From Pseudomonadota bacterium (GTDB lineage Bacteria; Pseudomonadota; Alphaproteobacteria; CADEGL01), in contig JAQCGR010000004.1 of assembly GCA_027619995.1 (NCBI GenBank), forward strand, positions 1 to 36,821: a stretch of DNA of 36,821 bases, written 5' to 3'. Position 1 is the stretch's first letter, and every line of letters starts with the position of its first letter. The position numbers and the translations under genes are program-made. The notes below the pieces were generated by a model, which saw only the letters and a list, made by a program, of their open reading frames with translations, did not search any database and had not been told where the DNA came from. Below are positions 29,591-36,821 of this stretch, one piece after another.

Positions 29591-30346
29591 ATGGCGCGCT
29601 ACAAGCTGACCATCGAATATGACGGCGGACCCTTCGTCGGCTGGCAGCGCCAGGAGAACGGCGCCAGCGTCCAGGGTGCGATCGAAGCGGCGGCCGAGGG
29701 GTTCTGCGGCCAGTTCGTCACCGTCTTCGGCGCGGGGCGGACCGATGCGGGGGTCCATGCCTGGGCCCAGGTCGCCCATCTCGACCTGCCGCGCGAGGAG
29801 CTCGAGGCCACGGTACGCGACGCCCTCAATTTTCACCTGAAACCGAATCCGATTTCGATCCTCGCGGCCGAGCGGGTGGCGGAGGATTTCGACGCGCGGG
29901 GCGATGCGCGCGAGCGTCGCTATCTCTACCGCATCGCCAATCGCCGCTCGCCGCTCGCCATCGACCGGGGCCGGGCCTGGCTCGTCACCGTGCCCTTGGA
30001 CGAAGCGGCGATGGCCGAGGCTGCCGGGGTGCTGCTGGGGAAACACGATTTCACCAGCTTCCGCAGCGTCCATTGCCAGGCCGATTCGCCGGTCAAGACT
30101 GTCGACGCCCTGGCGGTGACGCGGGCCGGGGAGGAGATTCATATCGCGGTGCGCGCCCGCTCCTTCCTGCACAACCAGGTGCGCATTTTCGCCGGGACCC
30201 TGAAGATGGTCGGCGAAGGCAAATGGACGCCGGAGAGAGTTCGCGCCGCGCTGGAGGCGCGTGACCGGTCCGCTGCTGGACCGACCGCACCGCCGGACGG
30301 GTTGTATCTCGTGGATGTGCGCTACGACTCCCCTGGCGGGGGCTAG
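29591..30346 (+). CDS. truA: tRNA pseudouridine(38-40) synthase
   Basis: [63 protein letters not shown]. Confidence 0.95.
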   Translation: MARYKLTIEYDGGPFVGWQRQENGASVQGAIEAAAEGFCGQFVTVFGAGRTDAGVHAWAQVAHLDLPREELEATVRDALNFHLKPNPISILAAERVAEDFDARGDARERRYLYRIANRRSPLAIDRGRAWLVTVPLDEAAMAEAAGVLLGKHDFTSFRSVHCQADSPVKTVDALAVTRAGEEIHIAVRARSFLHNQVRIFAGTLKMVGEGKWTPERVRAALEARDRSAAGPTAPPDGLYLVDVRYDSPGGG

Positions 30347-30946
30347 CTAGAGAATCGAGTCGCCGAGCGCGCGGACAGCGAAGGACAGGGCCAGTCCGCC
30401 AACGACGACTCCGACGGCCGGCAGGACGGCGATCTGCAGCGCGCGCCGGGCGACGAATATTTCGTAGGCGACGATGAATCCGTAGACGGCGAATTGGATA
30501 AGCACCGTCAGGCCTGCCGGGAGCAGGCCGCCCGCCGCGATCGCGAAGACCGGTAGAAGTATCGCGATCTCGAAGAGGTTCGCCCAGTTGAGCGCAACGA
30601 TGTAGGCGATGTAGCGGTCGCGCCAGCCGGCGATTTCGCAGACGAAGTGCATCGCGAGAGGGAAGGCCGTCCAGGCGATGACGTAGGTCAGGGCCTCGAC
30701 CAGCGCGCTGTGGAGGATGCCATGCGCCAAGGGCTCTCCCGCCTCGGCGGCCAGGCTCCAACTCAGAATCACCATGATGGCGGCGGCCGGCGCGGCCAGC
30801 GCCGCGGCGATGAAGGAGCGCCAGAAGCCTTCGACGGTGTTGTTGAAATAAGCCAGGCCGGTGGAATCGAAATGCGCCAGGCGATAGGCGCCGAAGATGG
30901 CGCGGACGATCTCTGCCCCCACCATGCCTCGGGGCGGGGTGCTCAT
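30347..30946 (-). CDS. Conserved polytopic membrane protein of unknown function
   Basis: 199 aa with four to five hydrophobic segments; lies directly downstream of dapE on the same strand (4-nt overlap). Confidence 0.7.
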   Translation of the reverse strand: MSTPPRGMVGAEIVRAIFGAYRLAHFDSTGLAYFNNTVEGFWRSFIAAALAAPAAAIMVILSWSLAAEAGEPLAHGILHSALVEALTYVIAWTAFPLAMHFVCEIAGWRDRYIAYIVALNWANLFEIAILLPVFAIAAGGLLPAGLTVLIQFAVYGFIVAYEIFVARRALQIAVLPAVGVVVGGLALSFAVRALGDSIL

Positions 30947-32109
30947 CCCGGGAAGAAACCGTCCAGCACCGTTTCATAGATATCGGTCAGGACGCGGATA
31001 TGGGCGACCTCCACCTGCTCGTCGACCTGATGCATGGTGCGACCGACCAAGCCGAACTCGACCACCGGGCAATGATCCTTGAAAAAGCGTGCGTCGGAAC
31101 TGCCGCCGGTCGTGGTCAAATCCGGCTTGCGTCCGACATGGCTCTGGACCGCCTGGGCGACCAGGGTCGAGAGATCGCCCGGCAAGGTCAGGAAGGAATC
31201 CGAGCGGGCGTCGTATTTGAACTCGTAGGAAGCGCCCCGTTCCTTGGCCACGCGGTCCAGGCGTTCGCGCAGCAGGGCGGCCAGGGATTCGCCCGTATGG
31301 CGGTCGCTGACGCGGCTGTTGAAGGCGGCCGTGGCCTTGGCCGGGATGACATTCATCGCCGGATTGCCGACATCGATCGTGGTGATCTGCAGCACCGTGG
31401 GCTGGAAATGGTCCGAGCCTTCATCGACCGGCTCGTCGGCGATGGCGCTGACCATGGCCGCCAGATGGTGGATCGGGTTGTCGGCCAGATGGGGATAGGC
31501 GGTGTGCCCTTGCTTGCCGTTGACCGTGATCCAGCCGTTGAACATGCCGCGCCGGCCGATCTTGATCATCTCCCCCATCTCGTATGGGTTGGTCGGTTCG
31601 CCGATCAGCGCGGCATCGAGCCGTTCGTTGCGCGCGGCCAGGGCGTTGAGGACCTTTTCGGTGCCGTTGACCGAGGGGCCTTCCTCGTCATTGGTGATCA
31701 GCATGCTGATCGTGCCGCCGAAATCGACGCCCCGCGCCTCGACGAAGCGGCCCGCGGCGGTGGCGAAGGCCGCCACCGCGCTTTTCATGTCATTGGCCCC
31801 GCGGCCGTAGAGCACGCCATCCTCGATCACCCCGCCGAAGGGATCGTGGGTCCAGGCCACGGCATCGCCCACGGGGACGACATCGGTATGGCCGCCGAAA
31901 CAGAAATTCGGACCCTGGGTGCCGAGCTTGGCGTAGAGATTGTCGACGTCCTTCTCGCCCGGCGCGCTGAAGACCATGCGCTCGCAGACGAAACCGATGC
32001 CTTCCAGGGTCTTCTGCAAGAGATCCAGCACGCCGGCGTTTTCCGGCGTGACGCTGGGGCAGCGGATCAGCGCCTGGCTCAGCTCGACCGGATCGGGAAT
32101 GCCGACCAT
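30943..32109 (-). CDS. dapE: Succinyl-diaminopimelate desuccinylase
   Basis: PVELSQALIRCPSVTPENAGVLDLL, NFCFGGHTDVVPVGD, YGRGANDMKSAVAAF, TTGGSSDARFFKDHCPVVEFGLVG (M20 family). Confidence 0.94.
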   Translation of the reverse strand: MVGIPDPVELSQALIRCPSVTPENAGVLDLLQKTLEGIGFVCERMVFSAPGEKDVDNLYAKLGTQGPNFCFGGHTDVVPVGDAVAWTHDPFGGVIEDGVLYGRGANDMKSAVAAFATAAGRFVEARGVDFGGTISMLITNDEEGPSVNGTEKVLNALAARNERLDAALIGEPTNPYEMGEMIKIGRRGMFNGWITVNGKQGHTAYPHLADNPIHHLAAMVSAIADEPVDEGSDHFQPTVLQITTIDVGNPAMNVIPAKATAAFNSRVSDRHTGESLAALLRERLDRVAKERGASYEFKYDARSDSFLTLPGDLSTLVAQAVQSHVGRKPDLTTTGGSSDARFFKDHCPVVEFGLVGRTMHQVDEQVEVAHIRVLTDIYETVLDGFFPG

Positions 32110-32966
32110 CAGGCCCTCAGGAGGTCGTTGATCGAGGTCTTGGAGCGGGTGCGTTCATCGACCCGTTTGACGATGACGGCGCAATAGAGCGACGGGCCGG
32201 GGGTGCCGTCGGGCAGGGGCTTGCCTGGCATGGAGCCGGAGACGACCACCGAATAGGGCGGCACCTTGCCCATGAAGACCTCGCCGGTCGCGCGGTCGAC
32301 GATGCGGGTCGACTGGCCGAGATAGACGCCCATGGAGAGGACGGAGCCCTCGCCGACGATCACACCTTCGGCGACCTCGCTGCGCGCGCCGATGAAGCAG
32401 TTGTCCTCGATGATGACTGGATCGGCCTGCAGCGGCTCCAGCACGCCGCCGATGCCCGCGCCGCCCGAGATATGGCAGTTCTTGCCGATCTGGGCACAGG
32501 ACCCGACGGTCGCCCAGGTATCGACCATAGTGCCGGAATCGACATAGGCGCCGATATTCACGAAGGACGGCATGAGGATGACGCTGGGCGCGATATAGGC
32601 CGAGTGGCGGACGACGCAGTTGGGCACGGCGCGAAAACCGGCTTTCTTGAAGCGCGCCTTGTCCCAGCCGGAGAATTTCGACGGGATCTTGTCGTACCAG
32701 ACCGAAGCGCCGTTCCAGGGATCGGACGGGCCGCCCGTGATGATCTCGGAATCGCGCAGCCGGAAGGACAGCAGCACGGCCTTTTTGAGCCATTGGTTGA
32801 CGTGCCAGCCTTCCGCCCGCTTTTCCGCCACCCGCGCCTCGCCCGAATCGAGGGCGTCGAGAGAGGCCACGACCGCCTCGCGGATATCGCCCTTGGTATC
32901 GGGATTGACGGAATCGCGCGCTTCCCACGCGGAGTCGATGACGGATTCTAGCTGTGCATTGTCCAT
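32109..32966 (-). CDS. dapD: 2,3,4,5-tetrahydropyridine-2,6-dicarboxylate N-succinyltransferase
   Basis: Start [81 protein letters not shown] hexapeptide-repeat region. Confidence 0.95.
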   Translation of the reverse strand: MDNAQLESVIDSAWEARDSVNPDTKGDIREAVVASLDALDSGEARVAEKRAEGWHVNQWLKKAVLLSFRLRDSEIITGGPSDPWNGASVWYDKIPSKFSGWDKARFKKAGFRAVPNCVVRHSAYIAPSVILMPSFVNIGAYVDSGTMVDTWATVGSCAQIGKNCHISGGAGIGGVLEPLQADPVIIEDNCFIGARSEVAEGVIVGEGSVLSMGVYLGQSTRIVDRATGEVFMGKVPPYSVVVSGSMPGKPLPDGTPGPSLYCAVIVKRVDERTRSKTSINDLLRA

Positions 32967-33084
32967 GGTGGCGGCCTCCCCATCCGGTTCCGAACGGGGC
33001 GGAGGATGGGGGCGGACCCGGCCCCTGTCAACGCGAGGGCGCGCAGGGCGGCCATGGTCGGAAATCCGGGTTCTGTCGAGTCCG

Positions 33085-33807
33085 CTATTGTGCGGGCAGC
33101 GAGACTCCGCGCGCGGCGATGGCGGCTTCCAGCCAATCCACCAGATCGTCGGTGACATGGTGGACGTGATCGCCTTCGGCGCCTTCGCTCGACCAATGGC
33201 GGTCGTGGCGGATCCAGACCGTCGTCATGCCCAGGGCATGGGCGGGGACGAGGTTCTTGGCCATGTCCTCGAACATGGCGGCGGAGCGCGGGTCGAGATC
33301 GTGGCGGCGGATGAAGCTGCGATAGGCGGCGATATCCGGCTTGGGCACGTAATCGGCGGCAACGATATCGAAGATGCCCTCGAAGTGATGTGCCACCCCG
33401 AGCCGGTCCAGCACGGATTCGGCATGGCGGACCGAACCGTTGGTGAAGATCAGCTTGCGCCCTTCCAGGGCGTGCAAGGCGCGGTCCAGTGCCGGGCTGG
33501 GCGGCACGACGCTGTGGTCGATGGCGTGGCAATGGGCGAGAAAATCATGGGGGTCGACGCTGTGGTGGTCCATCAGGCCGCGCAGGGTCGTGCCGTGGCT
33601 GAGGAAAAAGCCCTTCTGGATTTCCCGCGCGCGGGTCTCGTCGCAGCCCAACAGCCCGATGATGAAGCTGCGCATCTTGTCGTCGATCTGGGCGAAGAGA
33701 TCGCAGCTTGCCGGGTAGAGCGTGTTGTCGAGGTCGAAGACCCAGACATCGACATGGTCGATCGCCGCGGGTGCCGTCGTCGCCCTGGTCGGGCCGCTTG
33801 TCGCCAT
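33085..33807 (-). CDS. HAD-superfamily pyrimidine 5'-nucleotidase
   Basis: [25 protein letters not shown] (DxDxT), [31 protein letters not shown]. Confidence 0.88.
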   Translation of the reverse strand: MATSGPTRATTAPAAIDHVDVWVFDLDNTLYPASCDLFAQIDDKMRSFIIGLLGCDETRAREIQKGFFLSHGTTLRGLMDHHSVDPHDFLAHCHAIDHSVVPPSPALDRALHALEGRKLIFTNGSVRHAESVLDRLGVAHHFEGIFDIVAADYVPKPDIAAYRSFIRRHDLDPRSAAMFEDMAKNLVPAHALGMTTVWIRHDRHWSSEGAEGDHVHHVTDDLVDWLEAAIAARGVSLPAQ

Positions 33808-33986
33808 TCGATCCGTCCCCGGTTCTTTCTAATTTCTCGCGATCCCCTCGCGCACCAAGACGCGCGCGATGGCGAGGCGAAGGCAAGGGTTCATTAAGGT
33901 ATCCGCCCTAGCTTGGCAGACAAGCCCCGGTCCGGCCATTCGCGCGGACCCCGCAGCCGCCGGCCGCCGAAGGGATAGGAGCAGTC

Positions 33987-35088
33987 ATGGCCAGCGTACC
34001 CGCCGAGAACCCCGCTGCGCGGCCCGATCGCCGGCCCGATGGACGGGAAGAAGAGCAAGGCCGCGCCTCGGCCCTGTCGGTTCTCGCACTGCAGGACCGG
34101 GTCACGGATTTCGCCCGGGAACTCTCCGCGCAATGGCCGACCATCCCCGATTCCCTGGGTCTGGCCATGCCGCGACCGGAAGCCGAAGTCGGCAAGGCCC
34201 TCGTCTATACCATCAACCGCTTCTGCGCGGCACAGGGCGAGACTTTCTCGATCGACCGCCTGTCGGAGAATATCGAAGCCCTGGCGGCCGACGCGCTATA
34301 TCGGGTGCGGGCCTATCGCGACATGGTGGCGGAGGGGACTTTCGAGACAGCCTTTCAGCCCATCGTCGATATCGACGGCTCAACAACCCATCATTTCGAG
34401 GCCCTGGTCCGTTTCGGTCAGACCAAGCTCGATTGCTCGCCCTTCGAGTTCATCACCTTCGCCGAACAGGTCGGGCTGATTCACGAATTCGACATCGCGA
34501 TGTGCCGCAAGGTGCTCGATTTTTTGGTCGAGAAGGCGGCGCTCGGCCGGCGCTACATGGTGGCGGTCAATCTCTCTGCGGATTCCCTGGCCAATGCCGG
34601 CTTTATGGCCGGTCTTTCGCGCCTGCTGTCGCGCTACGAGGCGGTGCGCGACCAGCTTATCTTCGAGGTCACCGAATCGGCCAAGATCGAAGACTTGGCT
34701 GCCGTCAACGCCTTCATCCAGAGCCTGCGGCGCAAGGGGCCATATGGTCTGCCTGGACGATTTCGGGTCGGGCGCTGCCGCCTTCCAGTATCTCCAGGCG
34801 CTCGAGGTCGATGTCGTCAAGATCGACGGCGGCTATGTCAAAAGCGCCTGTGCCACGGCGGAAGGCAAACTCTTCCTCAAGGCCATGGCCGGGTTGCTGC
34901 AGGAACTCGGCATCGCGGCCATCGCGGAAATGGTCGAGGACGACGACCATCTGGCGGTCATCCGGGATTGCGGGATCGGTTTCGCCCAGGGCTATGTCTT
35001 CGGCCGTCCTTCGACCGATATCGGCAGTTTCGCGCCGCCCTCGGAGGAGGCCTATCGGCGCCGGGCCGAACGTATGCGGTCGGGATAG
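33987..35088 (+). pseudogene. EAL-domain (cyclic-di-GMP phosphodiesterase-like) protein with apparent +1 frameshift at 34736-34740
   Basis: Frame 3: TAFQPIVDIDGSTTHHFEALVRFG...VNLSADSLANAGF...IFEVTESAKIEDLAAVNAFIQSLRRKG; frame 1 continues HMVCLDDFGSGAAAFQYLQALEVDVVKIDGGYV...AIAEMVEDDDHLAVIRDCGIGFAQGYVFGRP. Start preceded by ggataggagcagtc. Confidence 0.85.
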
Positions 35089-35110
35089 GTCGGGGACGGC
35101 CCAAAGGCGG

Positions 35111-36022
35111 TCAGCGCCGGATGATCTGGGTGCCGACGCCGTGTTCGGTGAAGATTTCGAGCAGCAGCCCATGGGGCACGCGGCCATCCAGGATGACCGC
35201 CGATTCGACGTTCTGGTCGACTGCCGACAGACAGGTCTCGACCTTGGGAATCATGCCGCCGGTGATGGTTTCGTCGGCCAAGCGCGCTCGGATTTCCTCG
35301 GGGCTGGCTTCCTGGATCAAGGTGCCGGATTTGTCGAGAATGCCGATCACGTCGGTCAGCAGATAGAAGCGCTTGGCCTTGAGCGCGCCGGCGATCGCGC
35401 CGGCCGCCGTGTCGGCGTTGATGTTGTATGTCTGGCCCGATGCGTCGGCTCCGGTTGGGGCGACGACGGGAATGACATTCGACTTGGCCAGGATCTCCAG
35501 GATGCCGGGATTGATCTGATCCGGCTCGCCCACGAAGCCCAGGTCCAGGACCTTCTCGATATTCGAATCGGGATCGCGCTTGGTGCGCTGGACCTTGCGC
35601 GCGACGATTAGGTTGCCGTCCTTGCCGCTGAGGCCCACGGCGGAGCCGCCGGCCGCGGTGATTGCCGAGACGATCTGCTTGTTGATCGTTCCGGCGAGGA
35701 CCATTTCGACGACCTCGACCGTCGCCGCGTCGGTCACGCGCAGCCCGTCGACGAAGTTCGACTTGATCTGCATGCGTTCGAGCATCTGGCCGATCTGCGG
35801 TCCGCCGCCATGGACGACCACGGGATTGATGCCGACCTGCTTCAGCAGGACGATATCATGGGCGAAGCTGCGACCCAGCTTTTCGTCGCCCATGGCATGG
35901 CCGCCATATTTGATGACGAAGGTCGCGCCCGCGAAGCGCCGCAGATAGGGCAGCGCCTCGGAAATGGTCCGCGCCGTGCGCAGCCAATGCTTGGTTTCCT
36001 GATAACTGCTTTCGCTGGTCAT
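35111..36022 (-). CDS. argB: Acetylglutamate kinase
   Basis: [78 protein letters not shown]. Confidence 0.95.
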   Translation of the reverse strand: MTSESSYQETKHWLRTARTISEALPYLRRFAGATFVIKYGGHAMGDEKLGRSFAHDIVLLKQVGINPVVVHGGGPQIGQMLERMQIKSNFVDGLRVTDAATVEVVEMVLAGTINKQIVSAITAAGGSAVGLSGKDGNLIVARKVQRTKRDPDSNIEKVLDLGFVGEPDQINPGILEILAKSNVIPVVAPTGADASGQTYNINADTAAGAIAGALKAKRFYLLTDVIGILDKSGTLIQEASPEEIRARLADETITGGMIPKVETCLSAVDQNVESAVILDGRVPHGLLLEIFTEHGVGTQIIRR

Positions 36023-36033
36023 GGCGCGGGACT

Positions 36034-36690
36034 CTAGCCAGTTTCTCTTTCGTTCGCCAGCGCAGCCAGGACGCGGCGCAAGGCATCGATTCCGTCGCGC
36101 TTGCGCGAACTGGTCGCGATGATATCCGGATGGGCGGCCGGGTGCTTGGCCATCTCCGCCTCGACCTCGGCCAGGCGCGCTTCGAGCGCCGGCGCGGTCA
36201 GCTTGTCGGTCTTGGTCAGCACGGCCTGATAGCTGACGGCGGATTTGTCGAGCACGGCCATCAACTCCCGGTCACCCGGTTTGACGCCGTGGCGCGAATC
36301 GATCAGCAGCAGCAGGCGGCGCAGAACCACGCGTCCCTGGAGGTAGTCGAAAATCAGCCGGGTCCAGTTCTTCACCACCGATTTTGGCACCGCCGCATAG
36401 CCGTAGCCGGGCAGATCGACCAGCCTCAACGCATCGGGCATGCGGAAGAAGTTGATCTCGCGCGTCCGGCCGGGGGTATTGGAGGTGCGGGCCAGATGGG
36501 TCTGCCCGACCAGGGCGTTGAGCAGGCTGGACTTGCCGACATTCGAACGGCCGGCGAAGGCGATCTCGGGCAGATCCGGCTTGGGCAGCCCTTCCATGCT
36601 GACCACGCCGCGCTCGAAGTCGCACGGCCCGGCGAAGAGGCGCGCGGCCTCCCGGGTCAGTCGTTCCAGATCCTGTTCGGTTTCAGGCAT
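36034..36690 (-). CDS. engB: Ribosome biogenesis GTP-binding protein YihA/YsxC/EngB
   Basis: [22 protein letters not shown] (G1), [21 protein letters not shown] (G3), LTKTDK (G4). Confidence 0.94.
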   Translation of the reverse strand: MPETEQDLERLTREAARLFAGPCDFERGVVSMEGLPKPDLPEIAFAGRSNVGKSSLLNALVGQTHLARTSNTPGRTREINFFRMPDALRLVDLPGYGYAAVPKSVVKNWTRLIFDYLQGRVVLRRLLLLIDSRHGVKPGDRELMAVLDKSAVSYQAVLTKTDKLTAPALEARLAEVEAEMAKHPAAHPDIIATSSRKRDGIDALRRVLAALANERETG

Positions 36691-36713
36691 GGCTTGGCCG
36701 GGCGGCGCGCGCC

Positions 36714-36821
36714 CTATTTGCCGTCCTTCTTTCGCTTCTTGGCGAAATCCTCGATTAGGCCCTTGAGGCCGCCGCCCTGGCTCGGCGCGGTCTTCTTGGC
36801 GTCGTGGCGGGCGTGGCTGCC
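36714..36821 (-). CDS. C-terminal fragment of a CDS running off the window edge, probably YidC membrane insertase
   Basis: Minus-strand reading ...GSHARHDAKKTAPSQGGGLKGLIEDFAKKRKKDGK*; basic C-terminal tail and the position upstream of engB-argB fit the usual alphaproteobacterial yidC-engB-argB order. Confidence 0.45.
   Translation of the reverse strand, partial: GSHARHDAKKTAPSQGGGLKGLIEDFAKKRKKDGK

Noticed and set aside
31000-32187. 395-aa plus-strand ORF
   Set aside because: Antisense to dapE.

Overview
This is a GC-rich bacterial chromosomal segment that looks alphaproteobacterial, probably Rhodospirillales-like by gene content and order. It is densely packed with mostly housekeeping genes. 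Recognisable blocks are: a DadA-like FAD oxidoreductase (5'-truncated by the window and apparently frameshifted); a PAP2 phosphatase; a redoxin-like/2OG-Fe(II) oxygenase fusion split by an in-frame TAA; an orphan TAXI-type TRAP substrate-binding protein; a GST; an M17 leucyl aminopeptidase; a minus-strand cluster hisN-like, yejA-yejB-yejE-yejF and three tandem paralogous D-2-hydroxyacid dehydrogenases; a PAS_5-like protein; a membrane-anchored di-domain cytochrome c; two adjacent NTF2/SnoaL-like proteins; kdsB; pheA; TauE/SafE; nudC; the SRP RNA gene ffs followed by dnaX-ybaB-recR; an SDR; rmuC; def-fmt-truA; a conserved membrane protein; dapE-dapD-HAD nucleotidase; a frameshifted EAL-domain gene; argB-engB and the 3' end of a probable yidC. 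I saw no CRISPR array, transposase, phage module or recognisable defence system. The most useful oddities are three single-nucleotide-scale ORF disruptions, the hydroxyacid dehydrogenase triplet attached to a Yej importer, a nested inverted-repeat leader that includes the start codon of the PAS gene, and a REP-like palindrome. I do not think the window shows a clearly novel system. The candidates below are graded accordingly.
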